Shown: positions 1-8,857 of the stretch, piece after piece
How the letters are laid out: each line of letters opens with the position of its first letter
Position numbering within the stretch: the first letter of the stretch is position 1
Origin: Cyclostephanos tholiformis
Taxonomy: Eukaryota > Bacillariophyta > Thalassiosirophyceae > Thalassiosirales > Thalassiosiraceae
Length of the DNA stretch: 13,658 bases
Assembly: GCA_036939975.1 (NCBI GenBank)
Contig: JALLPB010002274.1
Span: 1 to 13,658, forward strand
Direction: 5' to 3'
Program-made: the position numbers and the translations under genes
The notes under the pieces: model-generated
Told to the model about the DNA's origin: nothing
Database searches by the model: none
What the model saw: only the letters and a program-made list of their open reading frames with translations

Positions 1-864
1 TTAAGGCCACACGTGGCTCCACTCATCACTATCTGGGCATGAATATTGTCTTCTCCCGCCTCGGCCTGGTTCAATTCGACATGATCCCATACATCGACAC
101 CATCATTAACGATTTCCCGGAGCGTATCACAGGCCACACGTCCTCCCCTGCAGCCGATCACCTTTTCAAGGTTCGTCCCATCACAGAAACCAAACTTCTC
201 CCCGAAGAACAGGCTGTTGCATTCCACCACACCACCGTCCAGCTACTTTTTCTTTCTCGTGTTTGCCACGACATTCAGACCTCCATTGCTTTCCTTACTA
301 CACGTGTCAAATCACCTGATGAGGATGACTGGGGTAAGCTCAAATGCGTCCTTACATATCTTCGCACGACGCGTCGACTTCCTCTCTCTCTCTCTGCAGA
401 TTCCATCTCCACAATCATCTGGTATGTTGACGCATCACACCACACTCATGATAATTGTAAAGGTCACACCGGCAGTCTCCTCACTCTTGGCAAAGGTGCT
501 ATCACCAGCTCATCTATCAAACAAAAAATTCCTTCTAAAAGTTCCACCGAAACTGAACTCATCGGTCTCTACGACAAATTGGGTGACATTCTTTGGACAT
601 GGCATTTCCTCAAAGCTCAGGGCTATACAATCTCATCCGATATTCACTCTTTCCCTTGCAAAGAATGGTTACGTCTCCAGCTCAAAACGAACTAAACATA
701 TCAACGCCAAGTATCTCTACATCAAACACCATCACGCCTTGGGCGAATTGACTCTCCAATATTTTCCGACAGAGGAAATGTGGGCCGATGTCCTTACCAA
801 ACCACTTCAGGGTTCAAAATTCCGTCAATTCCGATCTATCTTAATGAACTGTCCTGAGAATTAG
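1..864 (+). pseudogene. Copia pol, 3' end (copy A): RT tail and RNase H, frameshifted
   Basis: This is the C-terminal part of a Ty1/copia polyprotein, entering from the left edge of the window. Frame 3 reads openly from position 3. It runs through the RT connection region and then a copia RNase H: the YVDAS motif has its Asp at 429-431, a GHTG turn follows, and the SSTETEL motif lies at 540-560. Past about 640 the family match moves to the next frame, with SSSKRTKHI near 675-700, WADVLTKPL near 782-808 and a stop at 862-864. One frameshift around 635-660 therefore separates the two halves and removes the Asp-Asn motif expected there. Positions 1-610 are repeated at 4891-5502 at roughly nine in ten bases. 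In life this domain degrades the RNA strand during reverse transcription; this copy cannot encode it intact. Family assignment is strong; the exact break point is not. Confidence 0.88.
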
Positions 865-998
865 TCGGAAGATCCTCCTTTCATTCCGTTGACTCCTATC
901 TCTTCCAATACTCCGATAAAGCCTCGACTCTCCTTGCCCTCACTTCGGCAGACCAAGCCTTTACCGCGGGATTGTGTTGATTTTGTTGAGTCACAGGA

Positions 999-1020
999 GG
1001 CTGATACAAATGTATCAGCC
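999..1020. repeat. Perfect 10-bp inverted repeat, 2-nt spacer
   Basis: The arms GGCTGATACA and TGTATCAGCC are exact reverse complements separated by AA, giving a 22-bp near-palindrome. It lies between the pol stop of copy A and the candidate LTR start. It could be a protein-binding site of the element or a small hairpin in its RNA; the sequence alone does not decide. Confidence 0.9.
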
Positions 1021-1077
1021 CATCCATCTATGCGTGAGCGGCTTATTCCCGTACCAGTCAAGCCCACGAGGAATGAT

Positions 1078-1125
1078 GTCAGCTGGTGTGACTCCCTCTT
1101 TCCACGTTGTCACCCATCAGCTGAC
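1078..1125. repeat. Inverted repeat with 8-bp arms at the candidate LTR start
   Basis: GTCAGCTG (1078-1085) and CAGCTGAC (1118-1125) are reverse complements with a 32-nt loop. The inner flanks (GTGTGAC and GTTGTCAC) extend the pairing imperfectly. It sits just inside the TGATG proposed as the LTR start. Each arm contains the self-complementary hexamer CAGCTG, so this may also be two binding sites rather than a hairpin. Confidence 0.7.
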
Positions 1126-1187
1126 AACACTCTATGGCAAGTTTCTGGATGGATCCATCCCACCGCAGAGTAATTCTTCTCGTCTCA

Positions 1188-1272
1188 TTAAATATATTAA
1201 TATCTCGAATATCCAATGTCAATTCGTCGGAATAATATATTTATTTTCGTCTCAACATATTAATATATTTAA
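1188..1272. repeat. Perfect 16-bp A/T inverted repeat in the LTR-like stretch
   Basis: TTAAATATATTAATAT (1188-1203) and ATATTAATATATTTAA (1257-1272) are exact reverse complements separated by 53 nt. Both are preceded by a TCGTCTCA copy (1180-1187 and 1247-1254), so the flanks are direct repeats while the A/T cores are inverted. A/T-only arms pair by chance more easily than mixed sequence. TATA-like cores are present and could act as the element's promoter, but this is inference. Confidence 0.75.
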
Positions 1273-1319
1273 AGGGGGGGTCTGGTCAACACCGCCCTCC
1301 CCACCCCTTCTGATACACG

Positions 1320-2771
1320 ATGGACGTCAAACCAGATGCCAAATCTCACCCCCTGACACCAACAATTCCACCCCTGGGGGGACAGATCATCATCGCCATG
1401 GGCGCCGTTCCAACCGCAATCATCATCACCAACACAACAATAATGCGGCGGCTCCCCACGGAGGAAAATTTCGTGGTAAAATTAAGGATATCGTGGACAA
1501 CATATTCGACAACACTGGCCAAAACGATGCGGCCCTCTTCAACAAGTCTCTAAAAAATATAGCAGATTACCTCCAGCTCTCCCTTGGAAACGATGTCTCG
1601 GAGGCAGTTCGGAACATGGCCCCCATCACGATCACCATCCCATCCCCCCCCACGGGGTGTGCCAGACCCAAATGACGCTACCAAGGTGCTCCCAATTTCT
1701 GAGGTTGATCTCTACCTGTGGAAACAGGAACACTCGAAGGCTTCAAAAAAGAAAAATGACTATGAAGAGCAACTTGCCAAGGCCTACATTATTATCATAC
1801 AGCAATGTTCCCCCGCCCTTCGTAACGACCTCAATGCTGAAAAAACCTTCCCGACAGTTCGCTCCGCACAAGATCCCCTCGCCCTCCTGAAGCTTATTCA
1901 AGGCCTCTGCTGCTCCTATGATTCAAAGGTTCAGAGTGTTATGGCGACGGTGGCCTCACACAAACACCTCTACACATACTACCAGCGCGATGGCGTCGAC
2001 AACCAAACTTATCACCGGGAGTTCCTTTCCTTCGTGGAAACCATCGAGACCTATGGTGGCCTCGGCGCTGTCGGCGTCATCCCGGTCTTCCTTCAAGAAA
2101 AAATCATCGACCTTCACAACCAGGGTCTCATCGCAGATGCCACAACCCCCACCAATGCTGAACGTGCTCTTGCCGTCGGCGCCGTCAGGGAGGAATACCT
2201 TGCCGCTTTGATGATAAGCGGCGCCAATTGGGAGAGATTTAGCGCCCTTCGCACTGACCTTCAAAATCAATATGGCTATGGCAACGACCTTTACCCCAAG
2301 ACGACAGATCAATGCTTGTCGCTTCTCAATCGATGGACAGTTACCACCCCCTCCTGCCCCAAACGTGGCGATATCCAGGCCTCCGCTCCTGTACAACCAA
2401 AGCAGGAGGAGAATGAGGCTCTCGTTTTTGCGCAGGATGGAGGGTCTCCCCCTACGGCTTTGCCCTCACGCAGGAATACTCCTCGGGGCTCATCCCGTGG
2501 GAGAGGGGACTCTCGTCGTTCTCCTGCATCATCATCACTTGCCTCCACCTCCTCTGGTCACCGTATCACCAATGTCAAATGCAAATCCTGCGGGCGCATT
2601 GGCCATACCTCGTCGGTTTGCCCTACCAGCAAGTGCCCCCCGGACCAAATTCATGCGATGGATGCCGACGATGCCTCCGACGCAAGTGATGCTTCCAGCG
2701 TTATTATCCTTACACAACAATGGGAAGGATTCCCCCAAGCCACCCATCGACAAGGATTTAGTTCTCCTTGA
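1320..2771 (+). pseudogene. Copia Gag (copy B), frameshifted
   Basis: This is the capsid/nucleocapsid part of the element. The first plausible ATG is at 1320. The N-terminal basic, His/Asn-rich segment (about 1355-1460) and the following helix-like part (to about 1640) read in a different frame from the rest. The frame returns at a run of eight C near 1645-1652. From there to the TGA at 2769-2771 one frame is open. It contains a long helical Gag body, a Ser/Arg/Gly-rich basic region near 2460-2540 and one zinc knuckle, CKSCGRIGHTSSVC (C-x2-C-x4-H-x4-C), at about 2580-2621. An acidic ASDASDAS stretch follows. The knuckle would bind the element's RNA. Two shifts of opposite sense bracket 1340-1650, so the N-terminus is uncertain; the knuckle and body are clear. 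Confidence 0.8.
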
Positions 2772-5502
2772 CAGCCAATCAACGGTCAATCTCTTCAGCA
2801 ATCCTTCCCATGTCACAAACATTTGTCCCGCCACCACCCCAATCCGCGTTCACTGCAACAAGGGCACCATGGTTACGGACAAACAGGCGGATTTTGGTGG
2901 CAACAAAGTATATTTTGATGAAAATAATATTGCGAATGTTCTCTCATTATTTCGCCTTTCCAAAAAATACCACATCACTTACGACAACCAGGACCGCAAT
3001 GGGGTTTTCCGTGTTTTCACGGACAAAGGTGTCGTCGAGTTCTTGCCTACCAAAAAAGGCCTCCACGTCCTTAACCTCAATGACAACCCTCAGGCTGCTT
3101 ACTTCCTGGTGAACCATGGGGTTCCCATTTCCAATGATGATGACCATCACCTTCATGTCTCCACTGTTTGGGACAATAATGAGGGTTTTTTCAAGCACCA
3201 AATGCAGTGCGCGCGCGTCATCTTATGAGCATGGTAGCTACCCCCTCTCTGCGCAATTTCAAAGGCCTGGTACGTCACAATCTTTTGAAAGACTGCCCCA
3301 TTACGCCCGAAGACGTCTCGAACGCTAATGCCATCTTTGGCCTGGACCTTGTCTCCATCAGGGGGAAAACGGTGCAATGCAAGCCAGACAGGGTGGTCAT
3401 TGACTATGTTGAGATCCCTCGGTCCATTTTTGACAACCACAAACAAGTGACTCTCACAGCCAATGTCATGTTTGTCAATTAGGTGCCATTTCTTGTGTCA
3501 GCTTTGCGTAATCTTAACCTTATAACTATCGAACATGCACCAACACAGACTGCCTCCAAACTCGCCTCCCTCCTACAACGTATCCTACAAGTCTACAGTC
3601 AAGCTGGGTTCTCCATCCAAACAATCCTCATGCATAATGAGTTTGAGAAGCTGCATGAGCACCTCCCACATACCACTCTCAACCTCCTTGCCGCCGGGGA
3701 ACACATTGCAGAAATAGAGAGAGGGATTTGAGTGATCAAAGAGCGTTGCCGCAGGATTGTCAAAACCCTCCCCTATCCTAGGTTTCACAAATTATGCTAA
3801 TACATCTCCTACATTTTGTTGTTATGTGGCTCAACAACTTTCCAAGCGAGACCGGTGTTTCATCCCAATGGAGTCCTCGTGAATTGATTCTCCGTCATCG
3901 CCTTGACTACAAACACCACTGCCAGGCTCCTTTTGGCGCATACTGTGAGGTCCACAAGGACCATGAGAAAGCGAGGAATACTATGCAAACCTGTGGCCTA
4001 CCTGCCATCTGCCTTGGTCCGACTGGGAATATTCAGGGCACCTACAATTTTTTGAGCCTGTGCACCGGCCTTGTCGTCAAACGATGCACCTGGACTGAGC
4101 TCCCCATCCCGCAATCGGTTCTTGATCGCCTTGCCAAGCTATCCCAATCTAGTGGAGTGGACAAAGACCTTATGTTTGCCAATCGGAAGCACCACCCCTA
4201 CACGTGGCCCGACAACCCACCTGTTTCCCTGGACAATACCCCAATTGGTCCCTATCTGGACAACCCTGCATCCCTCACACGCGTGGACCGCCGAAATGCG
4301 CTCACATCTCTCATGTTCCTCACGGAGAAGCGGGATGGTGAAATAAAGGAACGTACTTGTGCTAATGGCAGTACCCAACGCCAGCACATTGCAAAGGACG
4401 AGGCAACTTCCCCTACCATGACCACGGAAGCCATTTTTATTCAGAGCACCATCTTTGCCCACAAACACCGTGATGTTGCCATGTGCGATATCCCAGGGGC
4501 CTTCCTTCACGCTGACAATCCGGACTACGTTCATGCGCCTAGATGGGCTTCTTGCTGAGTTAATGGTCAAGGTTGCACCAAACATATAGAGGAAATATGT
4601 TACTCAGAACTCTAAAGGTAAACCGGTTTTGTACATCCAGGTCGAAAAGGCTGTTTACGGTATGATGAAAAGCGCCCTACTCTTTTATTGAAAACTGGTT
4701 GCAGATCTTGTCTCCATTGGTTTCTCCATCAATCCTTACGTCCCATGTGTTGCAAATAAACTAATCGATGGACGCCAACTCACAATTTGCTGGCACGTTG
4801 ACAACCTCCTCCTTGGACATGCCAGCAAAACAGTTGTTTCCAAATTCATCGACTGGCTTGCACAACAATATGATATGCCTGATAAAAAACTTAAGGCCAC
4901 ACGTGGCTCCACTCATCACTATCTGGGCATGAATATTGTCTTCTCTCACCTCGGCTTGGTTCAATTCGACATGATCCCATCCATTGACACCATCATTACC
5001 AATTTCCTGGAACGTATCAAGGGTCACACGTCCTCCCCTGCAGCTGATCACCTCTTCAAGGTTCGTCCCATCACAGAAACCAAACATCTCCCCAAAGAAC
5101 AGGCTGTTGCACTCCACCACACCACTGCCAAGCTACTTTTTCTTTCTTGTGTTCATCGAGACATTCAGACCACCATTGTTTTCCTTAGTACACGTGTCAA
5201 ATCACCTGATGAGGACAACTGGGGTAAGCTCAAATGCGTCCTTACATATCTTTGCACGACGCGTCGTCTTCCTCTCTCTCTCTTTGCAGATTCCATCTCC
5301 ACAATCATCTGGTATGTTGACGCATCACACCAAACTCATGATGATTGTAAAGGTCACACAGGCAGTTTCCTCACTCTTGGCAAAAAGGAGCTATCACCAG
5401 CTCATCTATAAAACAAAAAATTCCTTCTAAAAGTTCCACCAAAACTGAAGTCATCGGTCTGTACAACAAATCGGGTGACATTCTTTGGACACGGCATTTC
5501 CT
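2716..5502 (+). pseudogene. Copia Pol (copy B): protease, integrase, RT, partial RNase H; many breaks
   Basis: Pol follows Gag in the +1 frame from about 2720. The protease motif LLDSQSTVNLF lies at 2760-2795. That frame stops at 3226-3228 and homology continues one frame away. The integrase zone then has stops at 3480-3482 and 3729-3731, another shift near 3790, and a His (CAT, about 3631) where the family has a catalytic Asp before NEFE. A long open segment (3794-4535) covers the integrase C-terminal region (LGPTGNIQGTY) and the RT start, including CDIPGAFLHAD. A frameshift near 4533 and stops at 4587-4589 and 4689-4691 follow. The RT catalytic box reads WHVDN instead of the usual VDD. RNase H (YVDAS) breaks at a 2-nt insertion near 5385, reads STKTE where copy A has STETE, and ends at 5502. 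The protein cannot be made intact. Confidence 0.88.
4891..5502 (+). repeat. Direct repeat of positions 1-610 (copia RT/RNase H)
   Basis: This segment matches 1-610 with an offset of 4890, changing to 4892 after two extra A/G bases near 5384 (CAAAGGTGC in copy A, CAAAAAGGAGC here). Scattered substitutions leave roughly nine in ten bases identical in the parts I compared. The match ends sharply after GGCATTTCCT (601-610 and 5493-5502). Confidence 0.93.
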
Positions 5503-5857
5503 TGTCCTAACCCTAACTAGCTATACCACCTAAAGCCCAGGCATACCCCCACTTGTCGCTCTATTTTTTGATCCCTCTCTTTTTGCCCTCCCCAGCAATT
5601 GAACCGATGACAGTGACCAAATCCCGACGGCTTGTGGCCTGTGCATGGCGTGGGGGAGCGGCAGCACCATGATTGGATGGCATTGCTGCTGTACCCACAA
5701 AGAGAGAGGAGGGAAAAGCCAATGGGAGTAGGATAGCGGCGGCTTGAGTTGGTTGTTGTGTGTTGTGTTGTGTGTTAGTTACCTACAAATATCATCTTGG
5801 AATGGGGGAATGGTCGGAATGGACACCTACCTACTTCATTTATGGTACATGCTAACA
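5503..5857. other. Gene-free stretch right of the copia truncation
   Basis: No coding region is supported here. It opens with a telomere-like motif at 5506-5517, then mixed sequence, then a TG-rich run of GTTGTGT-type repeats at about 5749-5777. Short open frames exist but have no recognisable protein character. Confidence 0.6.
5506..5517. repeat. Two-unit telomere-like motif CCTAACCCTAAC at the truncation
   Basis: CCTAACCCTAAC is two units of CCCTAA, the complement of TTAGGG. It begins four bases after copy B stops matching copy A. Diatom telomeres are reported as TTAGGG repeats. Twelve bases can occur by chance, so the link with telomere repair is only a suggestion. Confidence 0.5.
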
Positions 5858-5939
5858 AGAACGACGAAAATGACAATGACGACTACAACAATGACGACGA
5901 CAATGACAACAACAATGACGACGATGATGACGACAACGA

Positions 5940-5996
<57 letters not shown>

Positions 5997-6042
5997 TGAT
6001 GATGATTATGACGACGACGATGATGACAATGTTGATGACACT
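5858..6042 (+). repeat. GAC/GAT microsatellite tract with an uninterrupted (GAC)18
   Basis: Triplets of GAC, GAT, AAC and AAT run from about 5858 to 6042. The core 5941-5994 is 18 perfect GAC units. One + strand frame translates it as poly-Asp and another as poly-Thr. The poly-Asp frame has only a short N-terminal lead, no good start and a short A/T-rich tail, so I treat this as a simple repeat rather than a gene. Confidence 0.95.
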
Positions 6043-6072
6043 TTAAACATTTATATTATTTCAAAACTTTGA

Positions 6073-8857
6073 CCCTGTAATAGGACCTTTTGTCATTAAA
6101 ATTTACTTAAGCAACATTCCATTCAATGCATCTTGATGAGCCCTTTCTATAGGCTATCTATTTTTTCTCATAGGACTAATATTTACCAAGTTACAGCCAT
6201 TTCAAATTATGATGGTTTGGGATTGAATTCTATTGCTGGCCCCAAATAGGCACCAATGTCTATTATTTTTTATCTTTCTCTATTTTTTACTACGAGTCGG
6301 GTAACAGCTGTTACAATAAGTTGTTAGTGAGTTGCTAGCAAGTTGCTAGCAACTTGTCAATTTTTACATAGGAATGACAATACAAAGGTACAGAGGACCT
6401 AAAAAGCAGCTCACCCCCACAAAATCTCCATATCCCCCCCCCTCGATGGCCACCAGCTCTGCCATATTGTGACCGCTAATAAGAGTAAGCTGCCCCCCCT
6501 TTGTGGGATGTTAGTAACACCCTAACCAACAATCCCACCCAACAACATCCCCCCCTCCAGGTGAGACCAAAAAATAAATTCCTACGGTGCACATTGTCAT
6601 TGCAACCACCAAAGCCAATCATGATGTCCATCAGGACAACCATGACTAAGCCACCTCTGCCCATGACAATGACCCTGAATCTTTGGTGGAAGCAGTAGGA
6701 CCCTTGTCAATTTGGATGCCAAGAACAAGAGAGATGGGGGGGACACAAGCAGAATCGATGATGACTATGATCAGGAGGAGAAGGAGTAGCCGGGCAAAGA
6801 TATGGCATACGTCAAAAGAGTGATGAAGGAGGGGTGCTACAGTGTCACATTGGATGGTGCAATCAGCAATCAACTATGGATGGAAGAGATCAATTATGCA
6901 ACAATACTTGCCATTATAAGCCAGCTTGGGTGGTTTGCTTCTTTGTGTAAGAGGGGGGGGGGGGGTAAATGGAGTTGGTGTTGGTGGCGGGAGAGGATTC
7001 ACCATCAGCACTTGTGACAGTGCTGTTGATGTTGTTTGGGGGGGGGTCAACAATTGGGATGAGTTCATGGGCCTGAGAGGGTCAATGATGCACACCACGG
7101 TATCCTTGCACTGTGCAAGCTGACAATGATGATGCAACCAAGTACAGCACCAATCAATGATCAACTGGGAAAAGAGAGATATAAAACAATTCTTGCCATT
7201 GGGACAACAGCAAGGAGGAGGGGGATAGAGGCTGTCGTCATCTGAGGAGGAAAAAATTAGTGCTGAGGATAAGGTGGAAAGAGGATCAGAGGAGTACAAG
7301 GTGGAAGAGGAACAGACACCCCACCTCCCTCATTCATGGGTCAATAGTTAAGAATAGAGGTCAATGAGTTAAGCATTGATGTATGCCAATGGAGGCTTGT
7401 TGATGGCTGGAGGTTCTTCCTAGGTCCTAGAGAGTATTGTTGATGATGGGGTGAGGGGAGGGTGGGTCAATTGCGGCAGGCCAAGGATGGGATCGAATAT
7501 AGCCTTCCGTAGGTGACTCTTGGCCTTGGGAGCTACATTCATTTTCTGGAGAACAACTGTAATTGAACTATGGCTTTTGATAGGGAAGGACAAGGCATTG
7601 AAGTGATAGCAAACAAGGCGGGTAGAGGACCAGGAGGAGGGAGGACTCAGTGGGGTTGGATACAACAAGCTGACAATTCAAATGGTAGAGGCATCAGACC
7701 CAATTACCGACTGTCATGGGTAATATGAGGACTACTAGGATGATGGGTGAAAATAATTATTTTTTTGCTGAAAAAATACTTTGCTTCCCCCCAATCTAAA
7801 TCCTAACATTCTGTGCCTCTCCTTTTGCCACACGCCCTCTGCCCTCATCCTTTTGTTGATTGTTGTGTAGTACTAGTTGATAGCCTTCCCTGCCATTACA
7901 CCGCCGCCTCCCTCTTCTCCCATTGCATCACATCGGATCATCCCGCTGTGCTGTTTCTTCTCATCACATCCCGTTGCATCGTCCCATGACATTGTGCCTC
8001 TCTTTTTTCCACATGGCTGGTCAACTCCCCCTTACCATCTCCCTCCAACAACAACACCATCCGTTCCATGCCGCATCGGATTGTGCATCAACTGTCCACG
8101 CTCTACGAGCACAAACGTCTTGCTGAGATTGTCGGCATTGTCATCGCCGGCCACGGATCTAGCTCTCTTGTTGGATTGTTGGCATCCTCCCCACTTTCTA
8201 TCTTGTTGCCATCGCTCATTTCCACCCCCTCGAACAACGATGATCACTCTCCTTTCTCATTATTGTTGTCATCCCATCCAGTCATAGCTCGAGTTGGCAG
8301 GTAGTGGCGAGTATCGTTGTATAACTAATAATTGCTCTCTCGTTCCCTACCCAATTGATTGTTGATTGGTGTGAAAGAGGATGGGCCGTGTCATCCGTCC
8401 ACCTGAACATCCGTTGCCCCAGGGTCAGGCATAGTGGTCACTTGGGGCGCGGGGGTTGTTGACGAGTTCAGTGGTCGTGATGACGATGTTCCAGCTGTTT
8501 TTTTATGGTTTGTGGTGTGCATCGTTCCGGACTGTATTGTATGTTGACACCCGTGACAATATTAAGACTAACTTAGTGATATCTCATGTCGCAACATCGG
8601 CCAGAATATTCTTCTCTCTCGGATGTCGTGATGGATCGGAGCATCAAAATAATGCCAGCAAACATCTCTCGGAACAATGCCAGCACCTCCCACTTTGTGA
8701 GAATATTCATAAAAACAGCAACTCGGCATCGTCGCTCATCCCTCATCCGAGATCCGAGCTCCGCCCCGCTCAACTTCGCATCACTCTTCTATCAACGCAG
8801 TAGCCTCGGAATCGTCAAAAAACACAACGACCTGCGCATCTAACCAACCTACGAGCA
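6073..8857. other. 2.8-kb gene-free region with homopolymers, palindromes and degenerate repeats
   Basis: No gene is supported on either strand. Open frames of 60-140 codons occur, but they are Pro/Ser/His-rich or Gly/Arg-rich, overlap homopolymers, and several begin only at TTG. C runs of 7-9 lie at 6434-6442, 6493-6499 and 6549-6555. G runs lie at 6736-6742, 6953-6965 (13 G) and 7038-7046. About 6720-7480 is purine-rich on the + strand and 7860-8240 is pyrimidine-rich. A diverged repeat pair lies at 6861-6915 and 7152-7200. The last few hundred bases should hold the promoter and 5' leader of the gene at 8858, but I see no distinct core motif. The stretch may contain mobile-element remnants too decayed to name. 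Confidence 0.6.
6301..6355. repeat. Two perfect palindromes, 14 and 16 bp, with short tandem copies
   Basis: GTAACAGCTGTTAC (6301-6314) and AAGTTGCTAGCAACTT (6340-6355) are each their own reverse complement and lie 25 bp apart. Between them, GTTGTTAGTGA and GTTGCTAGCAA read as imperfect tandem units of the second palindrome's half-site. No neighbouring gene suggests a regulator for them. Confidence 0.9.

Larger units (their letters stand above)
865..1319 (+). repeat. Non-coding LTR-like stretch between the two copia copies
   Basis: This stretch lies between the pol stop of copy A (864) and the probable gag start of copy B (1320), where an element's 3' untranslated end, LTR and leader would sit. 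It has no convincing coding potential. It turns strongly A+T rich at 1180-1275 and holds three separate inverted repeats (999-1020, 1078-1125, 1188-1272). One plausible LTR start is the TGATGTCAGC at about 1074, after the short purine run GAGGAA. I found no clear TG...CA pair and no primer-binding site that fits a known tRNA end. Copy B is cut off before its own 3' LTR, so no second LTR exists here to define the boundaries. The LTR call rests on position and is inference. Confidence 0.45.
1074..5502 (+). mobile_element. Degenerate Ty1/copia retrotransposon, copy B (CoDi-like)
   Basis: This is a nearly full-length but inactive copia element. The order is candidate 5' LTR, Gag with a CCHC knuckle, protease, integrase, reverse transcriptase and RNase H; integrase before RT defines the copia class. 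Protein wording such as LLDSQSTV at the protease, the CP(I/V)T..D...A..IFG stretch before the integrase and LGPTGNIQGTY after it resembles diatom CoDi elements as I recall them. The left boundary is a guess. On the right, homology to copy A stops at 5502 within RNase H, and neither the end of pol nor a 3' LTR follows. Several frameshifts, in-frame stops and active-site substitutions make it an old fossil. Confidence 0.85.

Noticed and set aside
1010..1020. TGTATCAGCC as a primer-binding site resembling the initiator tRNA-Met complement
   Set aside because: The match is partial and is explained by the palindrome. It would also require an LTR ending before 1010 that I cannot see.
1271..1280. 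AAAGGGGGGG as a polypurine tract
   Set aside because: A polypurine tract should precede a 3' LTR, but only about 40 bases separate this one from the gag start, leaving no room for an LTR.
5797..6072. Open frame encoding a poly-Asp protein
   Set aside because: It is the translation of the GAC microsatellite. It has no ATG near its start and no sequence character outside the repeat.
6874..7299. 141-codon minus-strand open frame
   Set aside because: It is Pro/Ser/Cys-rich from homopolymers and purine-rich DNA, contains the diverged repeat units, and shows no domain or start context.
7420..7668. Minus-strand frame with a slightly retroelement-like stretch (KAKSHLRKAIFDP)
   Set aside because: The stretch is short, the frame starts abruptly and I cannot tie it to a named family. 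It stays a possible remnant only.
7877..8287. 136-codon + strand frame
   Set aside because: Ser/Pro/His/Cys-rich translation of a pyrimidine-rich region, with overlapping frames open on both strands; no protein character.
8456..8803. 115-codon frame upstream of the five-exon gene
   Set aside because: It begins at TTG, not ATG, and ends in what is probably the gene's leader; no recognisable domain.
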